DNA from: Salinigranum salinum
GTDB lineage: Archaea > Halobacteriota > Halobacteria > Halobacteriales > Haloferacaceae
Length of the DNA stretch: 64,000 nucleotides
Assembly: GCF_009176545.1 (NCBI RefSeq)
Contig: NZ_VTOJ01000004.1
Span: 1 to 64,000, forward strand
Direction: 5' to 3'
Part shown: piece by piece, positions 43,964 to 53,572 of the stretch
Position numbering within the stretch: the stretch's first letter is position 1
Layout: every line of letters starts with the position of its first letter
The notes under the pieces: model-generated
Told to the model about the DNA's origin: nothing
The model's database searches: none
The model's input: only the letters and a program-made list of their open reading frames with translations
Position numbers and translations under genes: made by a program

Positions 43964-44980
43964 TCATCGGTGAAGTTCCGAGTTGGTCCGAGGCGTGTGA
44001 CGGCTGGCGATGGCCGGACTCACGAACCGTCGCGCCCGATGCGGGATGTCCAGTCCCCGAGTGACCGGCAGGAAAATCGAGTCGACGCCGCCGGCAATGA
44101 TAGACGCGAGCAGCTCGTGTTTACACAGTACCCGCCAGGGCCGATCGTGTTTATACGGACACGAGCAGACCAGCCCGTCCGACCAGGGCAATAGCGGATA
44201 TCGGCTTCCGCTGGCGTACTCACCGACCAGCAGCGGAGCCGGGAGGTCGATTCCGAAGTCGCTCGGCAATGGTGCACACTCGACGGCGCTTGAGGAGAGA
44301 TCGCGTTCGTGAACAACGAATCGACCGGGGATCTCGTGTTCTCGTGCGACCGTCCGGACGTCAGCCCCGTCGTCGACGACGACCATTCCGACGAATGCGT
44401 TGTGCTCAGTAAGTTCGTCGATGTCGGCGCTACGTCCGACCGACGGCGGTAGGAGCGAGCCGTATGAGGAACGTTTGAGGACGTGATAGATATTCCTCCA
44501 TGGGATGGCCGTCGAGTACCAGCGTTCGCGACGTGCTCGTTCTTCCTCAAGGGCAGCAGACGGATCATCAGTTTCCCGGCACATCTGTAACCGGTGAGCG
44601 AGAAATGCGGGGACGTCGTCCAACTCTGCTGACGGGTCTGCCTCGACACGGTCGTAGTACCGTCGTTCTTCGGCGAGAGTTCGTCGACACGATTCCTCGG
44701 CGTACAGCAAGCCGAACGGCTTCGATTGGCCTGCCTCTCGCCACGGGTCAGCCTCGCTGGAATCAGCCGTCCACGGGTTGTGCTGGCCGAGGAGCTGTGA
44801 GCGATGAACTGGACCCGCGGTCATGAAATCGAGTCGGATGCGATGTTCGATCGGTTCGATGGTCGGTGGCTCGTCGTCGACGTCGTAGCGGTGCTGCTGA
44901 TCGGTCTTCGCGAGCGCTCCTGGCGGGAGCGAGAGCGGCGGAAGGCTCCCGTTGCTGGAATGAATTCGTCGTGTCGTCAT
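43964..44980 (-). CDS. SWIM zinc-finger protein
   Basis: 338 residues from ATG 44980. The C-terminal third holds a SWIM motif: CSCPYKHDRPWRVLCKHELLA (C-x-C, then C-x-H), a zinc-binding module for DNA or protein contacts. The N-terminal 200 residues are polar with no recognised domain; a mid-section has FVGMVVVDDGADVRTVAREHEIPGRFVVHERD. SWIM proteins in archaea often accompany recombination or ATPase genes. It is next in line after the VWA gene on the same strand (90 nt gap), so they may be one transcription unit. Confidence 0.75.
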   Translation of the reverse strand: MTTRRIHSSNGSLPPLSLPPGALAKTDQQHRYDVDDEPPTIEPIEHRIRLDFMTAGPVHRSQLLGQHNPWTADSSEADPWREAGQSKPFGLLYAEESCRRTLAEERRYYDRVEADPSAELDDVPAFLAHRLQMCRETDDPSAALEEERARRERWYSTAIPWRNIYHVLKRSSYGSLLPPSVGRSADIDELTEHNAFVGMVVVDDGADVRTVAREHEIPGRFVVHERDLSSSAVECAPLPSDFGIDLPAPLLVGEYASGSRYPLLPWSDGLVCSCPYKHDRPWRVLCKHELLASIIAGGVDSIFLPVTRGLDIPHRARRFVSPAIASRHTPRTNSELHR

Positions 44981-45070
44981 GGCCTCACTCCTCTGTGGTG
45001 GATAAAACGGCACGAGGCCGCACTGAGACGCCCATGTAGACTGTTCTGTCGCCAACTCAGAGCGGACGAG

Positions 45071-47686
45071 TCACAGTCCGGTCAGAAGACTCGCGAACTG
45101 GTCGAGACGATTGTCGATGGCGTCGATGTCGTAGACCGCCGCCTGTCGTTCATAGTACGGCGCCAGCGCCGATGCATCAGGAGCTAACGTCCCAGGGTCA
45201 CAGTCGGTCGCGATGGTCAACGAGCACACCGGAGCGTACGATGCCTGGAGTTCGCGCGTGACCGTCTTGATGTCGCTGGGGCGGTCGTCGGTGACGGTGA
45301 TGATCAGTGGTTCGTCACGCTGTGTTTCGACAACCGTCCGGGCGAGACCGATTGCCTCGGCTAGCGGTGTCCCACCACCGCAGTCAGCATCGAGCAGCGT
45401 CGTCTGGACGTGACGCGACTCGACGGCGAACGGCTTCACAAGGCGAGCCTGACCGTCGATGAAGTCGATGATGGCAACACGAATCCCCAGTTCCTCGGCA
45501 GCGACGGCGAGCCGGGCGACCGCCTGTGTTGCAACCTCGATTTTCGGGGGGCTACCGTTGCGCATCGACCCCGACCGATCTAGCACGAGCACGAGGGCGT
45601 AGCGCTTCTCGCGACCAGGCGTCGGAGTATCACAGACCCGTGGATCGCCGATGGCGAGCCGATGACCGGCACGAGTATCGTACCGACCAGCGGTCAACCC
45701 GGTTCGGGTTCCTCGCTGTCGTTCGAGCGCGAGCTCCTTTTCGAGGACCTGCGCGACGCGGGCGGCGCCGTCCTCGACCCCACTCCATTGCCCCGGTGGG
45801 ACGAGGTCGTCGCTGACCGGGACGAACATGACGTCGTCGAGACGCTCCGGTCCGGCACCGTTCCCACCTGCACCCGTCTCGGTCCCGTCCTCCCGGTGGT
45901 CCTCGTCGCCTTGGTGCCGCCGATTGAAGATGTCACCGAGGTCGCGAAGCTCTCGCTCGACAGCCTCCCGGTCGACCTGCTCTCGGACTGCCTCTTGTTG
46001 GGCGACCTCACGGTCGTGTTCGAGCGCCTGCCCGTACCCTGCCGGCGACGGTGCGGCCCGCTCGACGCGCTCGTGAGCTGGCCCCGGCTCCGGTTCGTCC
46101 GTTGCTGCGGCCTCGACATCTCCATCGCGATGCTCTATCTGATCATCCTCGCCAGACGGGATTGGATCGTTCGAGGGGCCGCTCAGGTTGTTAGTCTCCG
46201 CAGATTCGGTGGCTGTCGCCCCGACGTCGAACGAATCGAGTGATGTCTGGGACGAACGGTTGTCGAGAGTGGCTCGTTCATTTATCTTAGCTGATGGAGA
46301 CGATGGATCAGTCCTGTCTCCCGAATCGTCCCGATTTTCGCGAGCGCGCTCGACAGCCGCCGCGAGTGCGTGGGATCTCGACGGGTGCTCCGTTGGCTCC
46401 TCGCCGCGTTCGATGGACGAGTCTGCCCGCGACGCTGAATCGCCGTCCGCTATCGACGGCTCTTGATCACGCTTCTGCTCGTCACCCTTCTGGTCGACTG
46501 GGGTCGATGCGGTGTCACCAGTGACGTCCTCGGTATCCGGCTCGGGAGAGCTGACCGTGCCGTCCGTATCCTCTCTGGCGGGATCCGGCGTCACCGCGGG
46601 ATGGTCGAACACGTCCTGATACGGGTCCGCCGTTGCCTCGCGATCGACCGAGACCCCAGTTGCCTCGGGAGTACTCGCAGCCCCCTCCTCCTGCGGCGAG
46701 TGGTCGTGCCTGTCAGTTCCCGAGTCAGCGCCACCGTGACTCTGCGAGCCGCCTGTTGGCTCGACGGCGCTCGCGACGACCGGCTGGAGCGTCGAGGTCC
46801 AGGTGTCGATGACGCGGCGGGCCCGCTCGACCGAGGCGGTCTTGTCGTGCTTGTGGGTCGCGTCGTCGAGGGCGACACCTCGAATAGCGAGGGCATCAAC
46901 GGCGAGCTGAGTCAGCGCATCTTGTACCGACCGAAAGGCGATCTCGTCGGCCTCGGAGACGAACCCGACGCGGTCGTCGTCCCCGTCGAGCAGGACTTCG
47001 GTGGTGCCGGTCGGGTACACCGCGGCGTCGTACAGAGCGGTGGTCACCGCGTCCCAGAACGAGAGGCGTGCCTGCTGCCCATCTCCGAGGTCGTCGGGAG
47101 TCTGCGAGTGGATTCGGCGGGTGAGTTCGAGCCGGATCTCGGCCGTGTCGCTGAAGTTCGCGCCGTGGATCGCCTCGTGCTCGATTGCGCCGTCCTCGAC
47201 GATGTTGATCAGCTCGTGGACGTGCTGATGGTATTCCGGGTCGACCTCGGCGTCGAGCAACGCGGCGATTGGGGCGATCGCGGTCTTGAGGATGTGGAGG
47301 AGCTCGTGGAAGGCGAGCCCGAACTGGTGGGCGTGGTCGGCGGTGAGCTGGTCGTTCAGCGGCACCCGCTCCAGCGGGGCTGGCGCGGTCGTGACGAGTA
47401 CGAGAAACGCAGCGTCGATACCGTCGAGCAACTGAGCGGCCTGTTGTCGTTCGAGGTCGGTTGCGTCACTGCTGACCAGCGCGTCGACGTCGGCAGGGAG
47501 GACCGCCGCCGTCTGTACCGCAGGGGTGAGGACGACTTCGACGTCAACGCCGGGCGGGAGATGGCCCTGCAGGAACGCCCGGAGCCGGTCGCGCCGACCA
47601 GCTGACGCCCTCACTCGGGCGTTGATGTCGGGAGTGAACGTCTCGACGGTGGCGTTCGATGTGACCGAGGAACTGGTATCGGACAT
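45071..47686 (-). CDS. VWA-domain protein with long acidic linker
   Basis: 871 residues from ATG 47686. The N-terminal 270 residues are folded, with an HEXXH-like-looking ALAFHELLHILK stretch, where HELLH may bind metal. Residues about 310-600 are a disordered, D/E/S/T-rich linker. The C-terminus carries a VWA domain with the MIDAS motif DRSGSM at about 705, plus GGGTPLAEAI and TVTDDRPSD. VWA proteins of this kind (CobT/YehP-like) work with MoxR AAA+ ATPases; such an ATPase is at 50175-51776. Inverted-repeat copy 5 lies 63 nt upstream, followed by a TATA-like GATTTATC. Confidence 0.85.
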   Translation of the reverse strand: MSDTSSSVTSNATVETFTPDINARVRASAGRRDRLRAFLQGHLPPGVDVEVVLTPAVQTAAVLPADVDALVSSDATDLERQQAAQLLDGIDAAFLVLVTTAPAPLERVPLNDQLTADHAHQFGLAFHELLHILKTAIAPIAALLDAEVDPEYHQHVHELINIVEDGAIEHEAIHGANFSDTAEIRLELTRRIHSQTPDDLGDGQQARLSFWDAVTTALYDAAVYPTGTTEVLLDGDDDRVGFVSEADEIAFRSVQDALTQLAVDALAIRGVALDDATHKHDKTASVERARRVIDTWTSTLQPVVASAVEPTGGSQSHGGADSGTDRHDHSPQEEGAASTPEATGVSVDREATADPYQDVFDHPAVTPDPAREDTDGTVSSPEPDTEDVTGDTASTPVDQKGDEQKRDQEPSIADGDSASRADSSIERGEEPTEHPSRSHALAAAVERARENRDDSGDRTDPSSPSAKINERATLDNRSSQTSLDSFDVGATATESAETNNLSGPSNDPIPSGEDDQIEHRDGDVEAAATDEPEPGPAHERVERAAPSPAGYGQALEHDREVAQQEAVREQVDREAVERELRDLGDIFNRRHQGDEDHREDGTETGAGGNGAGPERLDDVMFVPVSDDLVPPGQWSGVEDGAARVAQVLEKELALERQRGTRTGLTAGRYDTRAGHRLAIGDPRVCDTPTPGREKRYALVLVLDRSGSMRNGSPPKIEVATQAVARLAVAAEELGIRVAIIDFIDGQARLVKPFAVESRHVQTTLLDADCGGGTPLAEAIGLARTVVETQRDEPLIITVTDDRPSDIKTVTRELQASYAPVCSLTIATDCDPGTLAPDASALAPYYERQAAVYDIDAIDNRLDQFASLLTGL

Positions 47687-47749
47687 GATGTGGAATGAGA
47701 GGTATCGGACCTCTCCGCTCCCTTGCGGCTGATAAATCGCCGACGCAAA

Positions 47750-47790
47750 GTTACCCCACAACCGTACAATAATTTGAACCGTGGGGTAAT
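47750..47790. promoter_or_regulatory. Dispersed inverted repeat, copy 5
   Basis: Left arm 47750-47759 perfect, right arm 47781-47790 with the last base changed; spacer 21 nt. The VWA gene starts 64 nt away on the minus strand. The rest of 47791-48073 has a weak open frame (47793-48059, plus strand) that I do not support as a gene. Confidence 0.75.
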
Positions 47791-48073
47791 TATTGAGGGT
47801 AGACGGAAAATCTGAACTTGCGACTCTGTCGACACCATCAGCAGCTGGTAGAAATAGCATGCGAGATACAGAGGCTCAGTCGTGTTTGAGTGCGATTCTA
47901 TCGGGGGAGATAGGAACGTATACACGGGACGAGATCGGCGAGTTGGAGATGGAGCGGTGGTTGGACGAGAGAATGCCCCGAGGCGTAGCGACGATGCGTT
48001 TCGATTCGAGGTGGGCTTCCAGCCCGAGCAGAAGATCGATTATTCCGGTTCGATTTTAATTTTCCTGCCAAAG

Positions 48074-48775
48074 TTAACCCGGAACTGCCGTCTTGATTGT
48101 TAAGTCATCAAACAGCGTGTACAGTGCGTCGTGTGCCTTAATGGCAGCATCTCGAATATCCTCTTCCTTCTCCTCATCGATTGATGACCACGGGGTGTGC
48201 GCAATCTCATTGCGTCGAGACGCCATACGCTGCAGATATCCGTGCTGCTTCTCATCGAGTACGCGGAGTAGTCGGGCCAGCCGAATACGGTCAGAGTGAC
48301 CCATCTCCTCGACTAAGTCTAAGTCCTTGTTGGCTATATCCTCCATCTTTTCGTCCCGAAGCTTCATCATACATTGCACACTCAGAAACTCCTCGAAGAA
48401 CGCGCTCATCCGCACGATGACCATTTTAAAATCCTCGTTGTCAAGCAGTCTGGAAAGCGTGTTGTACTCCTCATCGGCGATGTGGGCGAGAGCGTGCTGC
48501 GCCACAAGTCTGCTGACGACGCCGATTAGAACGTCCTCCTGTAGGTCTTCATCGTCAATCCACTCGTCGGGAGGGTTGTGAATCAACTGTTGAATTCCGT
48601 CTTCGTCTTCAAACCCAGCAATTCTCTCGACGGCTGCGTCCTTCTTGAAGTAATTCTTGAAGGTATCAAATTCCGTGTATTCAGCCTTGACATCCTTCCA
48701 CCAGTCTTGATTCACTTGTAGGACATGGGAATGGGTCTCCCGTGTGATCCTTGCAACCGCCGGTTGGTCGGTCAT
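48074..48775 (-). CDS. HEPN-type protein, possible toxin or effector
   Basis: 233 residues from ATG 48775. Mostly helical. Near the C-terminus it has MASRRNEIAHTPWSS, in which RNEIAH is the R-x4-6-H motif of HEPN ribonucleases, at about residue 185. HEPN proteins cut RNA in abortive-infection, toxin-antitoxin and CRISPR systems. Composition is AT-richer than the genes around it, and no obvious antitoxin partner is adjacent. Because a single motif carries the call, a HEPN-fold non-nuclease (for example a MAE_28990-like protein) is also possible. Confidence 0.65.
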   Translation of the reverse strand: MTDQPAVARITRETHSHVLQVNQDWWKDVKAEYTEFDTFKNYFKKDAAVERIAGFEDEDGIQQLIHNPPDEWIDDEDLQEDVLIGVVSRLVAQHALAHIADEEYNTLSRLLDNEDFKMVIVRMSAFFEEFLSVQCMMKLRDEKMEDIANKDLDLVEEMGHSDRIRLARLLRVLDEKQHGYLQRMASRRNEIAHTPWSSIDEEKEEDIRDAAIKAHDALYTLFDDLTIKTAVPG

Positions 48776-49071
48776 AGCGTCCAGTTGGTTCACGTCTGAG
48801 AAAAGAATCGGCTTTCTATTACCTTCTTACAGATGTGATATCACGGATTCGCTCGATCGGGACAACGTTACCGAGAAGTTCCCGACGCCGAGCTGGGCGG
48901 TATTGTGCGGCTCGCCGGAGGCGATGGTCGCCGGCGCACACTTACGCTTGTGAACCAGCGCGCCGATATCGCGAACGGTGATCCGGCGGCCGCGGATATT
49001 TGGCGTAGGTTCGATCTCCTGAGAGATACTCGCTCCGGAAGAGGTCGTATTCCCACTCCATACGGGCGTGA

Positions 49072-49518
49072 TCAGTCGCCAGTCTCTCGAATCCGGTCCG
49101 GCAGTCGTTCGAGGCAGATCTCGAGGAAGCTCACCGGGGCTTCCACCTCGATGTGTCCTGGCTCTCGTTGCGGTGTGGTCCCGTCACCTGTCTCCCATTG
49201 AAAATGCGTCGTCCCGAGGTCGGGATGGTCGCGGTCCTTGTGCCAGCCCAGACTGATGGCGTCGTCGATCCACTGGACCCGCTGGAGGTCCGTCTCTTCA
49301 CGTGGACGCCAGACGACTTCGAGCCGCCCCGTGTCTCGCGGGAACGGCTCTTCAAGGAACATCTCGATGTCGACGTCGACGACAACAGCCGTTGGCTTGA
49401 TCGCGGAGGGTTCGTATCGGACGTTCGACGCCCCCGGGACGTTCTCCAATCGCTCCTTGAGTCGACGAAGTCCCTGTCGTCGGGTGTATCCACTGCCGCC
49501 TGCGAGAAAGAGGACCAT
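49072..49518 (-). CDS. Partner of the DUF7342-like regulator, possible toxin-like protein
   Basis: 148 residues. The middle and end have WIDDAISLGWHKDRDHPDLGTTHFQWE and REPGHIEVEAPVSFLEICLERLPDRIRE. The HPDLGTTHFQ stretch recalls the TumE/DUF6516-type toxins of archaea, but the match is by impression only. It starts 6 nt after the stop of the wHTH gene upstream, so the two form a bicistronic unit in the usual antitoxin-toxin order. The 296 nt between here and the HEPN gene carry nothing I can support. Confidence 0.55.
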   Translation of the reverse strand: MVLFLAGGSGYTRRQGLRRLKERLENVPGASNVRYEPSAIKPTAVVVDVDIEMFLEEPFPRDTGRLEVVWRPREETDLQRVQWIDDAISLGWHKDRDHPDLGTTHFQWETGDGTTPQREPGHIEVEAPVSFLEICLERLPDRIRETGD

Positions 49519-49524
49519 CCGGAG

Positions 49525-50076
49525 TCAGCCTTCCTGGGGTTGGCTATCTGGGGTGAATCCTGAGTCCGTCCCCGTGCCGAGTTCGGTGAGTGAGTCCTTG
49601 AGCCCGATGGCCATCCGGATCGCCTCGCGCATCTCGACATCGTACTCCCACTCTTCGACGACGTCGAGGCGCTCGCGGCGCTGTTCGGCCGAGAGGTCGT
49701 CGTCGCCGACTGACTGGCGGAGTTCGGCAAGCGACTCCACGTCGAACTCGTGCTTCCAGCGGTCGATCTCGTCAGCGATGTCTCTGAGTTCCGCGGTAAG
49801 TTCCTCCTGCGAGTGTGTTTCTGCGAGGTCGCGGACCTCGCCGAGGAACTGGGTAACGGTATCTGGTTTGTAGCAGGTCCCCTCGGCGGTCTCGACGACT
49901 TCGAGATCGCCCTGCTCGGCCATCCGCGAGAGGTACTTCACGGCCGTATCGCGGGAGACGTCGGCTTCAGTCGCGATCCACCCGGCATTCCGTGGTGTCG
50001 TCCGGGTGAGCGCAACGTGCCGGACGCGTTCGGCGGCGTCCATCCCCGCTGGCCAGGCGGGTTGTTTCTCACTCAT
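49525..50076 (-). CDS. Winged-helix protein (DUF7342-like)
   Basis: 183 residues. WPAGMDAAERVRHVALTRTTPRNAGWIATEADVSRDTAVKYLSRMAEQGDLEVVE is a winged helix with a recognition helix at about 40-52; the rest is helical (LGEVRDLAETHSQEEL...) as in the haloarchaeal DUF7342 group. It is likely a DNA-binding regulator or antitoxin for the gene that follows after 6 nt. Not near an inverted repeat of the dispersed kind. Confidence 0.75.
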   Translation of the reverse strand: MSEKQPAWPAGMDAAERVRHVALTRTTPRNAGWIATEADVSRDTAVKYLSRMAEQGDLEVVETAEGTCYKPDTVTQFLGEVRDLAETHSQEELTAELRDIADEIDRWKHEFDVESLAELRQSVGDDDLSAEQRRERLDVVEEWEYDVEMREAIRMAIGLKDSLTELGTGTDSGFTPDSQPQEG

Positions 50077-50174
50077 GAATCGTCCTTCGCGACTCGCGCA
50101 CTAATAGTTTCGCACCCAAACCGAATATATCGTATTTGCCAGCCAGCAACGACAGAACTGAGCGGTCGCGGGGT

Positions 50175-51776
50175 TCACAGATAATCTTCGAGCGTCTCGT
50201 AGGTGTCCCCAGGATACTGATTTGGTTCAGCAACTGCCCACACCTCGTTTTTCACCGCGGCCTTCGGCGCGGCGCCGTCCTCGATGTGTTCACAGACGAC
50301 CACAAGGTTCCGGGTCGACAGCGTCGGCCAGTTCTCGTTCTGGCGAGTCTGGTGGGCGAACTGGACGGCCTTCCGGAGCGTACCTCGGTCGACGACTTGG
50401 TAGCCACTGTTAATCTGCGCGTCAAGCGTGTCGAGTTCGACCTCGATGTCCTGGATGTAGGGCTGCTCCAGCGCCCGGAACCGCCCGCGGGTGGCAGAGT
50501 TCATTGGCTCTGAGTCGCGGTACTCCCGGGTGGGCGGATTCATCGTGATCACGATCCGCGCCGATGGGTGCGGCTCGACCAGTTCGCCGTGAGCCTTCAC
50601 CAGCAACTTTCCCTCGTTGAGCAGCCGATGGAGCGCCATCGCAGCACCGGCTCGCATCACCGGGAACTCGTTGAGAACCAGCACCGACCCGTTCAGGAGT
50701 GCCTGCTTGGCGGGCCCGGTCCGTGGGACGATCAGGCCGTCCTCGGTGGGCGTCAGCGGCCCAAACAGGTCCTCCGTGTGGGTCGCCTCGTCACAATCGA
50801 TCGAGACGTATCCCCTGTTTGTCTCGTGGCAGAGGTACTTGATCAGGTAGTTCTTTCCCGAGCCGCGCGGCCCGACGAGGCGGACGGGAACCAGCCCTCG
50901 GGCGAGTTTCTTCGCGAGCAGTTCGTCAAGGGGAAGCTGGAGTCGCGGTTCGACCGGGACCGCCGGCGGGACGACCTGTCCGGTATCGTCGACGGGGAGC
51001 GCGTCGTCGCCGGCGTCGGGGTGTGTCGCGGCCTTTGGCACGTCCGGGTGGTCCGGGTCGTCGAGAACGTGGAGGCCGGTCGCCACGAGGTCGTCGGCGT
51101 TGCGACCGACGGCACTGATGTACTGCGCCTCGAGGGAGTCGGGATCGAGTCCCGCAGTTCGGTAGACAGGTTCGCCCACGGCGATATCGGTGGTCGCGAG
51201 GTCGACCACCCGGGCCACACCACGGTCTGTCTCGGCGTCGAGCCGACGCGCGTATCGCCGGGCGGCGGCAGTCGCAAGGCGAGTCCCGACGGGGACGTGC
51301 TGGGGTGCCTCCTGGAGGATGGCCGCTGCGCGGCTCTCGGTGAGCGTCCCGGTCAGCCCGGTGAGGTCGTCAGCGCCGGCATCAGCAAGGGAACTGAACG
51401 TCTCGTAGCCCGCGTCACGCAACGCCTGGTCGATGGTCTCGGTGACGACGCTGATGACAGTGAAGTCAGGCGTGTCCGCCGCAGCCCCGAAGGCCGCGAC
51501 GATGATGTCGGGTTCGGGTCCCTGCGGGCTAACCCCGGTGATCGTTCTCGTTCCACCCGCACCTCGCTCCAGCGTGTAGATTCCGGCGTCGGCACCCTCG
51601 TCGATGAGGTCAGCGGCGGCCTGCTCGCCGATGTCGACGTAGTCGCTCACCCGGAGGGTGACTCGTTCGAGGGGGATCTGGCCGCCTTCGCGCTGGAGGA
51701 GTCGCTGTACGAGGTGGCTCAAGACGGCCTGTTCGTCGGCCTGGCTGTCCGCGTCGTCGGTAGTAGTGGATGACAT
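50175..51776 (-). CDS. MoxR-like AAA+ ATPase with N-terminal HhH region
   Basis: 533 residues from ATG 51776. The AAA+ module begins near 290: Walker A GPRGSGKN at about 302, Walker B-like SVLVLNEFPVMRAG, and sensor-like RIVITMNPPTREY. The N-terminus has a winged-helix look (LSHLVQRLLQREG), then a region with AGYETFSSLADAGADDLTGLTGTLTESRAAAIL that resembles helix-hairpin-helix motifs of DNA-binding proteins. MoxR ATPases remodel partners that carry VWA domains; the VWA protein at 45071 is the natural partner. The Walker A asparagine in place of the usual S/T after GK is noteworthy. Confidence 0.85.
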   Translation of the reverse strand: MSSTTTDDADSQADEQAVLSHLVQRLLQREGGQIPLERVTLRVSDYVDIGEQAAADLIDEGADAGIYTLERGAGGTRTITGVSPQGPEPDIIVAAFGAAADTPDFTVISVVTETIDQALRDAGYETFSSLADAGADDLTGLTGTLTESRAAAILQEAPQHVPVGTRLATAAARRYARRLDAETDRGVARVVDLATTDIAVGEPVYRTAGLDPDSLEAQYISAVGRNADDLVATGLHVLDDPDHPDVPKAATHPDAGDDALPVDDTGQVVPPAVPVEPRLQLPLDELLAKKLARGLVPVRLVGPRGSGKNYLIKYLCHETNRGYVSIDCDEATHTEDLFGPLTPTEDGLIVPRTGPAKQALLNGSVLVLNEFPVMRAGAAMALHRLLNEGKLLVKAHGELVEPHPSARIVITMNPPTREYRDSEPMNSATRGRFRALEQPYIQDIEVELDTLDAQINSGYQVVDRGTLRKAVQFAHQTRQNENWPTLSTRNLVVVCEHIEDGAAPKAAVKNEVWAVAEPNQYPGDTYETLEDYL

Positions 51777-51886
51777 GGTACGTTCTGGAGAGGCCGAGTC
51801 GAGGCGCACTGACCGCTATCCTCGGTGCCTCCGCCGCTCGATTGGAAGCGAGAAATCGGTGCGCGTCGCGCCTACGGTTGCTCAAA

Positions 51887-53383
51887 TCAGATGTCGTCCA
51901 GCTGCTGCTGGACTTGGTCGTGGAGTCGCTGAGCCTCCCGGTCCGAGAGAGCGGCCTCGGTGTCGATGTCGATGCCCGGGATCTCGACGATGTCCTCGAG
52001 GGCGTCGCTCAACGTCTGCTGGCCCTCTGCGAGGACCCGTTCGCCCGCGTCTTCGACCTGCCTGTCGTGCTCCTGCATGGCCAGTTGGATCATCATCGCC
52101 GGCGTCCGGAGCAATTCGCCAGCCACCTCGAGATACTCTTGGTATGTATTCGAGGCCCACGACCCGGTGTACTCCTCCAGCAGCGCGATCAGCAACGACA
52201 GCTGGAGATTGAACACCGTTGGTCGGGACGTGGGATCGGCGAGGCTGGTCGCCCGGTCAGCCGCGACAGCGGCATACGTGTCGGCAATCCCCCAGTACCG
52301 ATAGCAGTCGGCAGCCGAGAACGGGAGTACCTCGAAATCGTAGGTGATCGCCCGGGCCCGCCGGAGTGTTTCGTCGACATCGACCATTCGCGTCTCGACG
52401 TCGTCGTAGATCGACGCCCACCACTCGCTGATGGGCACCCGGTCGTTCGCCCGCTCGTGGTCGGCGTCGGTCGCCTGTCCATAGTGCCGGCGCGTGTACC
52501 GCTGGCCCGTATCCGGAACGATCGTTTCGCTATCGGGGAAGTACAGGATCGGCTTCGTCCACAGCGTCTGGGTCCCCCGGAAGTCGTACCCCGTCTCGAA
52601 GCCGCCGTACACCACCAGGTCCCCGTCTGAATCCGCCGTTTCGGCCTTCCAAATGCGACTTCCCCCGAGGGCATCGATATCGTCCTCGTCGTCGATGTCG
52701 ACCGCCTCCTCAGGCGGGCTGACGACCTGCTTGAGGCCGGGACAGACGACGAACAGCTTGAGCAGCCCGCCCCAGTCGCGGTAGCTCAGCCAGCCGAATG
52801 CCCCGGTCTCACCTCGGCGCCGGAGTGCAGTGATGATCGGCTGGTAGGCTTCTTGCGGATTGATGATCGAGTAGCGGTCGGAGGCGATCTGCCAGCGGAA
52901 CCGAACGTCATAGCCCAGCGCACACAGCGCCTTCCGGCGCCGGTCGACGATGTCTTGATGATCCTCGATGGGGACGATCGGCTCGGCGTCGGTCTGGGCG
53001 GCTAGCTCGTCCAGCGAACGTTCGGCTGTCTGTTCGAGCGCATCCGTATCGAGCCCGTGAACCGACTCGATAGCGGTGACGTCGACGGTGCCGTCGGTTT
53101 CAACGAACTCGTTGGTCGCCCAGAGTTCCCCGGAACTGGCTCGTGGCAGCACCGCGATGGCCTGCTCAAGTGCCGTCACGCTGTCGTCTCCACACCAGGC
53201 TTCCGGTGAACGCTCGTCGTTTCCGGGAACTGCCTCCGCATCGCCGTCGGTGAGTCCGGCGAACCGGAGTGTATATTCTTCGGCGACGAGTGCCGGCACA
53301 TGAGCGTGGTCGGCTGCTGGAGTGCCGTCGTTCGTCGAGTCGGTGCTCCGTCCGCGTCGCTGCGTGTGCTGGTCAGTAGCCAT
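51887..53383 (-). CDS. Haloarchaeal plasmid protein, unknown
   Basis: 498 residues from ATG 53383. Acidic and probably globular. A central segment has RFRWQIASDRYSIINPQEAYQPIITALRRRG, which recalls DUF932 phage/plasmid proteins, followed by GLLKLFVVCPGL and FRGTQTLWTKPILYFPDSE. The C-terminus is helical (LLIALLEEYTGSWASNTYQEYLEVAGELLRTP). Not confidently assigned. It lies 110 nt upstream of the AAA+ gene on the same strand and is probably in its transcription unit. Confidence 0.65.
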   Translation of the reverse strand: MATDQHTQRRGRSTDSTNDGTPAADHAHVPALVAEEYTLRFAGLTDGDAEAVPGNDERSPEAWCGDDSVTALEQAIAVLPRASSGELWATNEFVETDGTVDVTAIESVHGLDTDALEQTAERSLDELAAQTDAEPIVPIEDHQDIVDRRRKALCALGYDVRFRWQIASDRYSIINPQEAYQPIITALRRRGETGAFGWLSYRDWGGLLKLFVVCPGLKQVVSPPEEAVDIDDEDDIDALGGSRIWKAETADSDGDLVVYGGFETGYDFRGTQTLWTKPILYFPDSETIVPDTGQRYTRRHYGQATDADHERANDRVPISEWWASIYDDVETRMVDVDETLRRARAITYDFEVLPFSAADCYRYWGIADTYAAVAADRATSLADPTSRPTVFNLQLSLLIALLEEYTGSWASNTYQEYLEVAGELLRTPAMMIQLAMQEHDRQVEDAGERVLAEGQQTLSDALEDIVEIPGIDIDTEAALSDREAQRLHDQVQQQLDDI

Positions 53384-53572
53384 GTTTGAGTTTGGGTGAA
53401 GAGCGTTCGGCACCGCGGGCGCCAGGCGAGACGGTCACTCGACTGCTCTCGAACTCTTCACTCCCTTGTCTGTGAGAAATTCGCGTAACGCCTGACCAGC
53501 CAACCACCTCTGGGTGAGGTCCGTAATGCGAACTATCTACTGTAGATCGTCTGGAATCAGTACCGCTGAAAG

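Noticed and set aside
46463..47605. Plus-strand frame of 380 codons opposite the VWA gene
   Set aside because: It mirrors an acidic linker and folded N-terminus on the minus strand; its protein is arginine/valine-rich with no motif.
47793..48059. Small plus-strand frame right after inverted-repeat copy 5
   Set aside because: It resembles the situation at copy 1, but needs a TTG start and has no family-like pattern; not supported as a gene.
50568..51773. Plus-strand frame of 401 codons opposite the AAA+ ATPase
   Set aside because: Shadow; the minus-strand frame carries Walker motifs.
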